Below are positions 25,399 to 33,976 of a stretch of 64,000 bases of DNA, piece by piece. The position numbers and the translations under genes are program-made. Source of the stretch: Maridesulfovibrio sp. GTDB taxonomy: Bacteria; Desulfobacterota; Desulfovibrionia; Desulfovibrionales; Desulfovibrionaceae. The notes under the pieces were generated by a model that saw only the letters and a list, made by a program, of their open reading frames with translations, was not told the origin of the DNA and did no database searches. The stretch lies in the NCBI RefSeq assembly GCF_963678865.1, contig NZ_OY787459.1:2756501-2820500 (forward strand), in the 5' to 3' direction. Position 1 is the first letter of the stretch. Each line of letters opens with the position of its first letter.

Positions 25399-26718
25399 AT
25401 GAAAACTAAAGACGTTTTTGTTTGTACAAACTGCGGTGCTCAGGCCCTGAAATGGCAGGGTCAGTGCCCTCGCTGCGGCGAATGGAATACTTTGCAGGAG
25501 AAGGTTGTGGTCCGTCGTAAAGGCGGGGTGAGCCATGCTCCGGCCAATACCTTGGCTGTTCCGCTTTCAGATATACCTGTTGAGCATACCGAGGCCCGTT
25601 CCACCGGTTTCAAACCGTTGGATACCGTGCTGGGCAAAGGCTTTGTTCCGGGCGGAGCTGTGCTTGTGGGCGGCGAGCCGGGAATCGGCAAATCCACACT
25701 GCTGCTGCAGCTTGCGGCGGAACAGTGCCGCATGGGCAATAAGGCGGTGTATTTTTCCGGCGAAGAATCTCTGGCCCAGATCAGGGGGCGTGCTGATCGT
25801 CTGGGTGTGTTGCAATCGGGATTGCTGGCTGTGGCTTCCACCAATGCGGAAGAGGCTCTTTCCATTCTGGAAGCACCGGAAAAGCCGGACCTGATAATCA
25901 TCGACTCCGTTCAGACTCTGACTTCACCCCGGGCAGAAGGTATTCCGGGTAGCGTAAGTCAGGTGCGGGCGGTCTCATCAGAACTGGTGGAAGCGGCTAA
26001 AAAGACCAGCACCACGCTGGTCATAGTCGGCCACGTTACCAAAGACGGGCAGATTGCAGGTCCGAAGCTGCTGGAACATATGGTGGATACGGTTCTCTAT
26101 CTTGAGGGGGATCGCAAACACATGATGCGCATCATGCGGGTGCTTAAAAACAGGTTCGGCCCTAGTGACGAACTTGTGGTTTTTTCCATGCGTGAAGGAG
26201 GCATGGAGATTGTTGAAGACCCTTCAACTCTTTTCCTAGGTGACCGGGATGACTCCTGCTCCGGGGCGGCAGTAGTTATGGCTATGGATGGTCATAAGCC
26301 ATTTGCCGTGGAAGTGCAGGCCCTTGCCAGCCGGACAGTGCTCTCTATTCCACGCCGCACCGCTTTGGGTTTTGATACCAACCGGTTGAATCTCATTCTG
26401 GCCGTGCTGGAAAAACGGCTAAATTTAAACTTGGGTCAGCTCGATATTTATGCCAAGATCGGCGGCGGCTTGGCCATGCGTGATCCCGGCCTTGATCTGG
26501 GTGTGGTGGCCTCTGTGCTGTCCTCGTTCTATGACTGTCCCCTTCAGTCCGGTGCAGTGTTCTGGGGCGAGGTTGATTTGAATGGTCGCATCCGGCCGGC
26601 TTCAGGCGGTGAAACCAGACTCAAACAGGCTAAAAGGTTGGGTTACGGGCCGATTTATCAGTCAGGAACCTGTAGAACTTTGGATGAACTGCAGGCCAAA
26701 CTTTTTGGCCCTGAGTAA
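25399..26718 (+). CDS. radA: DNA repair ATPase RadA
   Basis: A 439-residue RecA-related protein that promotes branch migration and processing of recombination intermediates. The N-terminal zinc finger has four cysteines (CTNCG...CPRCG). The RecA-like ATPase has Walker A GGEPGIGKST near residue 92, Walker B LIIIDSVQT, and the RadA-specific KNRFG motif near residue 250. The C-terminal Lon-protease-like domain contains DLGVVASVLSS and ends normally. Start 25399 uses the GGAGG at the end of an intergenic repeat. It is flanked on both sides by repeat copies and is probably a single-gene transcript. Confidence 0.97.
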   Translation: MKTKDVFVCTNCGAQALKWQGQCPRCGEWNTLQEKVVVRRKGGVSHAPANTLAVPLSDIPVEHTEARSTGFKPLDTVLGKGFVPGGAVLVGGEPGIGKSTLLLQLAAEQCRMGNKAVYFSGEESLAQIRGRADRLGVLQSGLLAVASTNAEEALSILEAPEKPDLIIIDSVQTLTSPRAEGIPGSVSQVRAVSSELVEAAKKTSTTLVIVGHVTKDGQIAGPKLLEHMVDTVLYLEGDRKHMMRIMRVLKNRFGPSDELVVFSMREGGMEIVEDPSTLFLGDRDDSCSGAAVVMAMDGHKPFAVEVQALASRTVLSIPRRTALGFDTNRLNLILAVLEKRLNLNLGQLDIYAKIGGGLAMRDPGLDLGVVASVLSSFYDCPLQSGAVFWGEVDLNGRIRPASGGETRLKQAKRLGYGPIYQSGTCRTLDELQAKLFGPE

Positions 26719-26758
26719 GTTTGATTGCGCTACGCGCTGTTATGAATGAATTTATTTC

Positions 26759-26841
26759 GTCTCCGGCGGCCCTTCGGGGACCAGAGAACTCTTTTGGAAA
26801 AGGTTTCTCTGGACTCTCCTAAAACGTTTAGTAGTTTTGGA
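26759..26841 (+). repeat. CTCCGGCGG-type intergenic repeat, forward copy
   Basis: GTCTCCGGCGGCCCTTCGGGG, then a hairpin CCAGAGAA...TTCTCTGG (26781-26812), then GGACTCTCCTAAAACGTTTAGTAGTTTTGG. It lies 40 bases after the radA stop, in the same orientation as the copy at 25059. Confidence 0.75.
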
Positions 26842-26918
26842 ACGAGTTCGCTTTGGGGAATTATACTTGTTTTTATTGAATAAAAATTACGTCTTCGTTC
26901 AACAGAGCGAAGCTTATT

Positions 26919-26991
26919 AAAAGTTTTTGAACGGATGGGGTCTGTGGAAGGATAACTTTTGTAAAAATTTTCTTCCCCAGCCGCCGGAGGC
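26919..26991 (-). repeat. CTCCGGCGG-type repeat, reverse copy carrying the wecB ribosome site
   Basis: AAAAGTTTTTGAACGGATGGGGTCTGTGG, a decayed hairpin, and CAGCCGCCGGAGGC. The terminal GGAGG (26986-26990) stands 8 bases before the wecB ATG, exactly the arrangement seen before radA. Confidence 0.72.
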
Positions 26992-26998
26992 ATCTTCC

Positions 26999-28096
26999 AT
27001 GAAAAAAGTATTTCTTGTAGCAGGGGCACGGCCCAATCTGATGAAAGTTGCGCCTATATTTCGGGCTTCCCGTGATGTTGAGGGCGCTGATTGCCAGATG
27101 GTTTATACCGGACAGCATTATGACCGCCAGATGTCTCAGGTGTTTTTTGAAGATCTGGACATTCCCAAGCCCAAATTCAATATGGGCAAATCCACCGGAA
27201 CCCATGCGGAACAGACCGGGGCGATCATGGTCGCTTTTGAGAAAATGTGCATGGAAGAGAATCCCGACCTTGTTGTGGTTGTCGGTGATGTGAATTCCAC
27301 TCTGGCCTGTTCGGTTACTGCGCGTAAGCTGCATATCCCGGTTGCCCATGTTGAGGCCGGATTGCGCAGCGGTGATATGGATATGCCGGAGGAAATCAAC
27401 CGTATGGTTACGGATTCCATCAGCAATCTGTTTTTCACTACTGAAGAACATGGCCGCGAGAACCTGCTTAGGGAAGGCAAGAACTCGGATGATATTTTTC
27501 ATGTCGGTAATGTTATGATCGACAATCTTTTCCATAATGTTGGCCGTCTCGGACCTGAAGTGGTTGAAGGCTACCAGAGCCGTGAGCTTAAGGAGAAGAT
27601 CGGGCGCTACGGATTCATGACTATGCATCGCCCTTCCAATGTGGACAAGCGTGAGGTTCTGGAAGGGATCGTTGAGGCATTGAATAAGATTGCGGAAGAC
27701 CTGCCTTTGCTCTTTCCCATTCATCCCCGCACTGAAAAGATGATGGCACAATTCGGTATTTCATTTTCTGAGAATGTACATACCTTCCCACCGCTGTCTT
27801 TTCGGGAGTCTTTGTATCTGTGGAAAGATGCGCAGGTGGTGATTACCGATAGCGGTGGGTTGCAGGAAGAGACAACTGCGCTGGGTGTACCCTGCGTAAC
27901 TGTGCGTAAAAATACTGAGCGTCCGGTGACCATAGAAAAAGGTACCAACGTGCTGGCTGGAATTTCCGGTGAAAATATCCTGCGTGAGACAGAAAAAGCC
28001 CTAGGAAAAACAGGCAACCCTGCTCCTAAAATTGACGGCTGGGATGGTCATGCCTCGGAACGCATCTGGGAAATTCTGGTGGAGTATTTAAATTAG
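26999..28096 (+). CDS. wecB: UDP-N-acetylglucosamine 2-epimerase (non-hydrolysing)
   Basis: A 365-residue GT-B-fold epimerase converting UDP-GlcNAc to UDP-ManNAc for surface polysaccharides. Motifs seen: the N-terminal AGARPNLMKVAPI, the HVEAGLRSGDMDMPEE(I)NR segment, the TMHRPSNVD stretch and the C-terminal SGGLQEE...GVPCVTVR nucleotide site. The frame is open back to 26927, but that part is repeat sequence; ATG 26999 has the repeat-borne GGAGG. The same fold is used by WbpI-type epimerases, so the exact sugar could be a 2,3-diamino sugar, relevant to the 3-aminotransferase gene at 52.7 kb. It stands apart from the glycan cluster. Confidence 0.92.
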   Translation: MKKVFLVAGARPNLMKVAPIFRASRDVEGADCQMVYTGQHYDRQMSQVFFEDLDIPKPKFNMGKSTGTHAEQTGAIMVAFEKMCMEENPDLVVVVGDVNSTLACSVTARKLHIPVAHVEAGLRSGDMDMPEEINRMVTDSISNLFFTTEEHGRENLLREGKNSDDIFHVGNVMIDNLFHNVGRLGPEVVEGYQSRELKEKIGRYGFMTMHRPSNVDKREVLEGIVEALNKIAEDLPLLFPIHPRTEKMMAQFGISFSENVHTFPPLSFRESLYLWKDAQVVITDSGGLQEETTALGVPCVTVRKNTERPVTIEKGTNVLAGISGENILRETEKALGKTGNPAPKIDGWDGHASERIWEILVEYLN

Positions 28097-28370
28097 GGGA
28101 ATCTCTTTGCTGCCGGAGGGTGCTTTTTTTGTTGCCATTGTCCGGACATGTGGCTAGAAGGTTTTTCCTTTGTAAATTTCTGATCCGGTACTATACTGAT
28201 CTTTTATAATTCTATTTACAGAGTTACGGACCTGCTGTTTCCGTTTCAGTTGATTCAGCCGGTCCCTTGTGTCTGTTTCCTAATCAAGGAAACGGGACTG
28301 TTACGGGCATTGTTTTAATGGCCCGGTGTTGGTTTTTGGCGCGGCTTTTTTGTCGCTGTGCCGAAATTTA

Positions 28371-28445
28371 CAGGGAAAGCAGGCGGAACTGATTCGTTTT
28401 TCCCTGTCGGCTGCGGGATGTTGTTGTCCCGCGCAGTCTTTTTTG
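28371..28445 (+). promoter_or_regulatory. Tandem hairpin leader before potABCD, possible attenuator
   Basis: Two stem-loops lie in series: CAGGGAAA/TTTCCCTG (28371-28378, 28399-28406) and CTGCGGGA paired with TCCCGCGCAG (28411-28418, 28427-28436, with a two-base bulge), the second followed by TCTTTTTT and then directly by the potA ribosome region. The second unit has the form of a rho-independent terminator only about 10 bases before the start codon. The rest of the 362-base gap (28097-28370) shows no gene that I can support. Confidence 0.5.
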
Positions 28446-28458
28446 CATGGGGGCTGTC

Positions 28459-29589
28459 ATGGAACAGCAGAAGACTCTCGTAGAGTTGCGCGGGGTAAGC
28501 AAGTCCTTTGACGGGGACATTGCCCTCGACAACGTGGATATTTCCATCAGGGACAAGGAGTTCCTGACCATTCTTGGTCCTTCCGGTTGCGGAAAGACTA
28601 CCATCCTGAGACTTATCGGCGGTTTTGAGACGCCTGATTCCGGTAGCGTGAAGATCGGTGGAGAGGTTGTGAATGACCTGCCTCCCGAGAAGCGCGCTGT
28701 AAATACAGTATTCCAGAGTTACGCTCTGTTTCCGCACATGACCGTTTTCGACAATGTTGCCTTCGGCCTGAAAATGCAGAAGGTTCCGGCCGGAGAGATT
28801 CGCAGCAGGGTCGAAGACGCACTCAAACTTGTGGAGATGGAGCGCTTCGGGGGCCGCAAGCCACAGGAACTTTCCGGCGGTCAGCAGCAGCGGGTTGCAA
28901 TTGCTCGCGCACTGGTCAACAAGCCGTTGGTCCTCCTGCTGGACGAATCCTTTTCAGCGCTTGATCGTCGCCTGCGTAAGCAGATGCAGATGGATATCAA
29001 GCACTTACAAAGAGAGCTGGGTATTACCTTCGTTCTGGTCACCCATGATCAGGAGGAAGCCTTTACCATGGCAGACAGAATTGTCGTCATGAATCATGGC
29101 CGGGTAGAACAGATCGGGAATCCCCGTCAGGTGTATGAGGAGCCGGAGAACCTTTTTGTAGCCCGTTTTGTGGGCGAGACCAATTTTTTTGATGCCGTAG
29201 TGCGTAAATGCATCCCTAACGGGGACGGGTTCCGTATTGAGGCCGATCTGGGGGGTATGAATTGCTTCCTGAGCGCAGGCCGAGAGTTCGCCTCCGGGGA
29301 TAAAGTCCGTGTTCTGCTCCGTCCTGAGGACCTGCAACTGAGCGACTGTCTTCAGTACGAATATGAGCAGGGGTGTCCGGTATTCAAAGGCAGTGTGCTG
29401 GAAACTGTTTATAAGGGCACAACTTATGATGTTGTGGTTGAACTTGAAAACGGCAACACCGTGCTGGCTACCGAGTTTTTCAATGAAGATGCGGAATCCG
29501 TTTCTTATCGTCCCGGAGACGAGCTGGCTGTAAGCTGGATTGAAGGATGGGAGGTGGTGCTGCCTTATGAAGAACAAAAAGGACTCTAG
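28459..29589 (+). CDS. potA: Spermidine/putrescine ABC transporter ATPase PotA
   Basis: A 376-residue import ATPase. Walker A GPSGCGKTT is near residue 40, followed by the Q-loop (FQSYALFPH), signature LSGGQQQR, Walker B LLLDESFSALD (Ser where most have Pro or Glu-Pro) and the switch His in VTHDQEEA. The C-terminal 130 residues form the TOBE regulatory domain typical of PotA/MalK. It powers uptake of polyamines through PotBC. Start 28459 has GGGGG five bases upstream; an in-frame ATG at 28447 is possible. It heads the potABCD operon and overlaps potB by 23 bases. Confidence 0.95.
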   Translation: MEQQKTLVELRGVSKSFDGDIALDNVDISIRDKEFLTILGPSGCGKTTILRLIGGFETPDSGSVKIGGEVVNDLPPEKRAVNTVFQSYALFPHMTVFDNVAFGLKMQKVPAGEIRSRVEDALKLVEMERFGGRKPQELSGGQQQRVAIARALVNKPLVLLLDESFSALDRRLRKQMQMDIKHLQRELGITFVLVTHDQEEAFTMADRIVVMNHGRVEQIGNPRQVYEEPENLFVARFVGETNFFDAVVRKCIPNGDGFRIEADLGGMNCFLSAGREFASGDKVRVLLRPEDLQLSDCLQYEYEQGCPVFKGSVLETVYKGTTYDVVVELENGNTVLATEFFNEDAESVSYRPGDELAVSWIEGWEVVLPYEEQKGL

Positions 29590-30418
29590 GCTCTTTGCTT
29601 CCGGCACCATATGGATCTGGCTGATTCTGCTGGTGCTGTTGCCCAACCTTCTCGTACTGGGTGTTTCGTTCCTGACTGTTGATACGGACAGGTTCGTTTC
29701 CCTTCCTTTTACGTTTTCAAATTATCTTGAACTGCTGGACCCGGCAGTGCTCAAGATTTTTCAGCGTTCCTTCAAGCTTGCGGCAATGACCACCCTTATC
29801 TGCCTATTTGCCGGTTATCCGTTTGCATGGTTTCTGGCCCGGGTTTCCAAAAAACTGCGTCCCTTGCTGCTAGTGCTGGTCATTGTTCCCTTCTGGACCA
29901 ACTCTCTGGTACGGACTTATGCGCTGGTTGCAATTATCAATGCCAACGGGCTCATCAATAAGCTGCTTAAAACCTTGGGTATTATAGATATGCCGCTGCA
30001 GATGCTCTATACGCCAGGAGCAGTGCTGCTGGGGCTGAGTTATACACTGCTGCCGTTCATGGTCCTGCCGCTCTACTCTTCAATCATCAAGATTGACACT
30101 CGGCTTATGGAAGCTGGTCGTGATCTGGGTGGAAGTCCTATGAGCTGCTTTTTCAGGATCGCCCTGCCCCTGACTATGCCGGGTATTGTTTCCGGATGCA
30201 TGCTCGTGTTTCTTCCTGCATTAGGTATGTTTTATATCCCTGATATTATGGGTGGATCAAAACAGGCGCTTATCGGAAACTTTATCCGGGATCAGTTTCT
30301 GGTCAGCCGGGAGTGGCCGGTAGGAGCCGCTGCCAGTGTGCTCATGATCCTGCTCATGGCAGTCATGTTCGGGCTGCAGAGATTCAGCCGCCGTAAGGTG
30401 AGCAGGAGGAAATCATGA
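29567..30418 (+). CDS. potB: Spermidine/putrescine permease PotB
   Basis: A 283-residue inner-membrane permease with six predicted membrane helices and the EAA loop in the form MEAGRDLGGSPMSCFFRIALPL near residue 185, which docks on PotA. The VPFWTNSLVRTYALV segment is typical of PotB. Start 29567 lies inside potA (23-base overlap), consistent with coupled translation; the frame upstream to 29540 is not needed. The stop overlaps the potC start by 4 bases. Confidence 0.94.
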   Translation: MKNKKDSRLFASGTIWIWLILLVLLPNLLVLGVSFLTVDTDRFVSLPFTFSNYLELLDPAVLKIFQRSFKLAAMTTLICLFAGYPFAWFLARVSKKLRPLLLVLVIVPFWTNSLVRTYALVAIINANGLINKLLKTLGIIDMPLQMLYTPGAVLLGLSYTLLPFMVLPLYSSIIKIDTRLMEAGRDLGGSPMSCFFRIALPLTMPGIVSGCMLVFLPALGMFYIPDIMGGSKQALIGNFIRDQFLVSREWPVGAAASVLMILLMAVMFGLQRFSRRKVSRRKS

Positions 30419-31179
30419 AATTTTTGAACCGCATTTATGCCGGGATGATTTTTCTTTTCCTCTATCTGCCGCTGGCGGTAATGGTGGCGTATTCTTTCAA
30501 TTCTTCCAAGTATTCCATGAACTGGAAGGGTTTTACTTTTGACTGGTATTTTAAGTTGGCCGGGAACGACCGGCTGATTGAAACCGCAGTAAATTCCCTG
30601 CTTCTGGCTTCAGTATCTGCAACAGTGGCAACATTGCTGGGAACCGTGGCAGCCGTCCTGATTACCAAATACAGGTTTCATGGACGTAAAGTTATGCAGG
30701 GCTCCCTGTATGTAGTGATGATGGCCCCGGATATTGTCATGGGTATATCGTTGCTGATTTTGTTTGTGGCGGTCTCGATTCCTCTGGGATTCTGGACCCT
30801 GCTTCTGGCTCATGTGACTTTTTCGGTTCCCTTTGTAGTAATTACGGTTTCCGCCCGCTTGAAGGGATTGGATCCGCATTTGCTGGAGGTAGCCAAGGAT
30901 CTCGGGGCCGGGGATTATGAAACCTTCCGACACATAATCGTGCCCTTGGCCTGGCCGTCGGTTCTGTCAGGCTGGCTTTTAAGTTTCACCTTGTCCATGG
31001 ATGACGTGATCGTAAGCTTTTTTACCACCGGGCCGACCTTCGAAATCCTGCCCCTGCGTATCTATTCCATGGTGCGGCTGGGCGTTAAACCGGAGGTCAA
31101 CGCTTTATGCGCAGTCATGATTGCGGTTACCCTTGTGTTGGTAACTCTTTCGCAGCTGCTGATTAAGGAGAAAAAATGA
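30415..31179 (+). CDS. potC: Spermidine/putrescine permease PotC
   Basis: A 254-residue partner permease with six membrane helices and its own EAA loop (LLEVAKDLGAGDYETFRHIIVPL). The MAPDIVMGISLLILF and SMDDVIVSFFTTGP segments are characteristic of PotC. It overlaps potB and potD by 4 bases each, with GGAGG before its ATG. With PotB it forms the channel for polyamine import. Confidence 0.95.
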   Translation: MKFLNRIYAGMIFLFLYLPLAVMVAYSFNSSKYSMNWKGFTFDWYFKLAGNDRLIETAVNSLLLASVSATVATLLGTVAAVLITKYRFHGRKVMQGSLYVVMMAPDIVMGISLLILFVAVSIPLGFWTLLLAHVTFSVPFVVITVSARLKGLDPHLLEVAKDLGAGDYETFRHIIVPLAWPSVLSGWLLSFTLSMDDVIVSFFTTGPTFEILPLRIYSMVRLGVKPEVNALCAVMIAVTLVLVTLSQLLIKEKK

Positions 31180-32201
31180 AAAAGTTGATTTTTGCATTAC
31201 TGATGCTTGCAATTTCTTCCACTGCTACCGCCGGGGACCTGATTCTTTATAACTGGTCAGAGTATATGCCCCGTGAAGTTCTGGAACAGTTTACCAAAGA
31301 GACCGGGATCAAAGTCAAGGAAGTTACCTATGACAGCAACGAGGCCATGTATACAAAGATCAAGATGGTCAAGGATCATGATTATGATATCGTTGTTCCT
31401 TCCACTGATTTTGTTGTCCGCATGAGTGCCGAAGGTCTGTTGCTGCCCATAGATAAATCAAAGATTCCCAATTTCAAAAATCTGGATAAGCGTTTTGTGA
31501 ACTTGGATTTTGATAAGGGCAACAAGTACAGTGTGCCCTATTTCTGGGGATCTTCGGGGATTGCTGTAAATACTGATTTTGTTCCCTTGGAGAATGTCAA
31601 ATCCATTAAGGATCTGCTTAGGCCGGAACTTAAAGGACGCATCCTGCTGCTGAATGACCTGCGCGGCGTTTTTGCCATTGCTCTCAAGGTTAATGGCTAT
31701 TCGGTCAATGATCAGGATCCGGAACATATAAAGAAGGCCTATGAATTCCTGAAGAAATTGTTACCCTCGGTAAAGCTTTTTGATTCCGATTCCCCAAAGC
31801 AGGCTTTGCTTAGCAATGAGGCCATGGTCGGGCAGCTCTGGAACGGCGAAGCCTTTGTAGCCAGTCAGGAGAATCCTGCTATCAAGTATGTTTACCCGCA
31901 GGAAGGTTACAGTCTGTGGATGGATCACCTCGCCATTCCGCGCGGGGCCAATAACATTGAAGAGGCATACAAGTTCATCAACTTTGTACTTCGTCCTGAT
32001 ATTTCCGCCAGGATTGCGGAGGAAATGGGATATTCCTCACCAAATGCCGAGGCCGTAAAGCTTCTGCCCGAGGCAGTACGTAATAATCCTATATCATACC
32101 CCCCGGACGAGATTCTTGCCCGTGGGGAATTTGAAGTCGGGCTGGGCAAGGCCACACCGGTATATGAAAAATATTGGCTGAAATTGAAAACAGCCGATTA
32201 G
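31176..32201 (+). CDS. potD: Periplasmic spermidine/putrescine-binding protein PotD
   Basis: A 341-residue solute-binding protein with a signal peptide (about 19 residues, ending ATA-GD). The mature start LILYNWSEYMPREVLEQF is characteristic of PotD/PotF, and the YDIVVPSTDFV and YFWGSSGIAVN segments line the polyamine site in known structures. Acidic residues expected for amine binding are present, but the exact ligand (putrescine or spermidine) cannot be fixed. It is the last gene of the operon and is followed by a strong terminator. Confidence 0.94.
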   Translation: MKKLIFALLMLAISSTATAGDLILYNWSEYMPREVLEQFTKETGIKVKEVTYDSNEAMYTKIKMVKDHDYDIVVPSTDFVVRMSAEGLLLPIDKSKIPNFKNLDKRFVNLDFDKGNKYSVPYFWGSSGIAVNTDFVPLENVKSIKDLLRPELKGRILLLNDLRGVFAIALKVNGYSVNDQDPEHIKKAYEFLKKLLPSVKLFDSDSPKQALLSNEAMVGQLWNGEAFVASQENPAIKYVYPQEGYSLWMDHLAIPRGANNIEEAYKFINFVLRPDISARIAEEMGYSSPNAEAVKLLPEAVRNNPISYPPDEILARGEFEVGLGKATPVYEKYWLKLKTAD

Positions 32202-32220
32202 ACTTGAAAGCTTGATTCTG

Positions 32221-32252
32221 CCGCCCCTGAATTTTCAGGGGCGGTTTTTTTC
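32221..32252 (+). terminator. Rho-independent terminator of potABCD
   Basis: Stem CCGCCCCTGAA/TTCAGGGGCGG with a short TT-centred loop, followed by a run of seven T. It sits 20 bases after the potD stop. Confidence 0.92.
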
Positions 32253-32324
32253 GTGGTTTAAAACAATGGAAAACCTATACTTAATCATGTTAGGGTGTGC
32301 CAGAAATTGAGAAAGGGGATATTT

Positions 32325-33971
32325 ATGAAATTCAGCCTGCGTTGCTTATTTTCCATTTTGATACTTTTGGTCCTGCTGGGGCAGCCTGTTTTTGCTTCAA
32401 ATATTTTTCCTCTGGAACCGCCGGATACCTCCAGTCCCCGGGCGACTTTTTCCAGTTTTATTCATTATACCGATGAACTTTATGCGGCGGCGACTGCTGC
32501 AGAGGAAGACCTTTATTTGGCCCGAGAGTTTATGGAGCGTGCGGAACGTTGTTTTGATTTCAGTCAGGTTCCTCCCACCCTGCTCAAGGATGTTAGCATC
32601 GAATCCGTATTGCGTCTGCGTGAAATTATGGATCGTATTGAGTTGCCGGAGCTTACTGATATCCCGGACAAGCATGAGGCAAAAGCGAATAACATCCTGC
32701 TCTGGAGAATTCCCCATACTGAAATAACTATTGGTCGCTGCCCTGATGGCCCGCGCATGGGCTCATACCTGTTTACCCCTGAAACCGTGCGGCGATTGGC
32801 TGAATATTATGATGAGGTGAATCATTTGCCTTATCGCAGTGATAAAGGTCCTGATTATACAGGTTTTTACGAGCAGTATATATATTCTTCAGGCTGGATG
32901 ATTCCAGACGGGTTTTTAAAAAAACTTCCAGACTGGATGAAGCTCGGCTACATGGGACAGGCTGTATGGCAATGGATGGCACTGTTTTTATTTTTTCTAT
33001 TGGGAAGCTCTAGCCTGTGGCTTTTCTGGCTTTGGCATCGAACTTTAAAAGCAAAAGTTCATGGATGGCACTGGGGACTGGAAAGGTTGCTTTTCCCTAT
33101 TTACGCGATGCTGGTATGCGTTTTTCTGGAGTATTTGGTCGATAATCAGATCAATATCACCGGGGATGTGCTTTCCTTTGTAACCATGATGCTGGAGTTT
33201 ATTTTTGCCGTTTACGGAGGCATAGCGATCCTTATTGGTGGAGATGTTGTCATGCGCGGCATATTGGTGACATCAAAAATCAAGGAGGAAGCCCTTGATG
33301 CGGATGTTATCAAGCTTATCTGCAGACTTGTTTCTTTCGGGCTTGTGTTTGTATTGTTCTACAATGTAGGCAGTTATTTCGGAATTCCGGTCACAGCTAT
33401 TTTTGCTTCAGCAGGTATTGCGGGTGTGGCTGTTGCTTTGGCTGCCCGTGAAACGCTGGCCAACTTTTTCGGCGGGGTATCCATCTTCATGGACCGTCCG
33501 TTCAGGGCCGGGGATTACATAGTGCTTGATAACGGAGACCGCGGCGAGGTTAAGGCTGTGGGGATGCGCAGTACCAGAATCCAAACCCGTGACGACATCA
33601 TGATAACAATTCCTAACTCGGTGATTACCAATGGTAAAGTGGTCAATCAGAGCAGGCCGTATCCGTCTTTCAGGGTGCGCATCAAGATCGGGGTTGCTTA
33701 TGGCTCAGATGTTGATCAGGTGGAAGAGGTGCTTATGGAACTGGCCCAGAACAATTCCCTTGCCATCGCTGAGCCGGCTCCACGGGTCAGATTCCGAGAA
33801 TTCGGTGATTTTGCACTTGAGTTTGAATTGCTTTGCTGGGCTGCACGGCCTCATGACCGTGGCAGGCTGATCCATGAACTCAGCCGTGATATTTACAAGC
33901 GTTTTAATGCTGAAGGCATAGTCATACCTTTCCCGCAGCAGGAAGTTTACCTGCATAAATCTGGGGATTGA
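32325..33971 (+). CDS. MscS-family mechanosensitive channel with periplasmic extension
   Basis: A 548-residue inner-membrane protein. A signal-like helix (about 1-25) is followed by a periplasmic domain to about residue 205, then membrane segments near 215-235, 255-275, 285-310 and 335-365, the pore helix (AGIAGVAVALAARETLANFFGG) and the MscS beta domain (FRAGDYIVLDNGDRGEVKAVGMRST), ending in the alpha/beta vestibule. It should release solutes on osmotic downshock. It is larger than MscS proper (286 residues) and smaller than MscK. Start 32325 has GAAAGGGG upstream. The APS kinase gene follows 5 bases later, so the two are co-transcribed. Confidence 0.9.
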   Translation: MKFSLRCLFSILILLVLLGQPVFASNIFPLEPPDTSSPRATFSSFIHYTDELYAAATAAEEDLYLAREFMERAERCFDFSQVPPTLLKDVSIESVLRLREIMDRIELPELTDIPDKHEAKANNILLWRIPHTEITIGRCPDGPRMGSYLFTPETVRRLAEYYDEVNHLPYRSDKGPDYTGFYEQYIYSSGWMIPDGFLKKLPDWMKLGYMGQAVWQWMALFLFFLLGSSSLWLFWLWHRTLKAKVHGWHWGLERLLFPIYAMLVCVFLEYLVDNQINITGDVLSFVTMMLEFIFAVYGGIAILIGGDVVMRGILVTSKIKEEALDADVIKLICRLVSFGLVFVLFYNVGSYFGIPVTAIFASAGIAGVAVALAARETLANFFGGVSIFMDRPFRAGDYIVLDNGDRGEVKAVGMRSTRIQTRDDIMITIPNSVITNGKVVNQSRPYPSFRVRIKIGVAYGSDVDQVEEVLMELAQNNSLAIAEPAPRVRFREFGDFALEFELLCWAARPHDRGRLIHELSRDIYKRFNAEGIVIPFPQQEVYLHKSGD

Positions 33972-33976
33972 TAATT

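Noticed and set aside
28315-28737. 140-codon minus-strand frame at the potA start
   Set aside because: It lies opposite the Walker A region of potA and the hairpin leader; no ribosome site and no family match.
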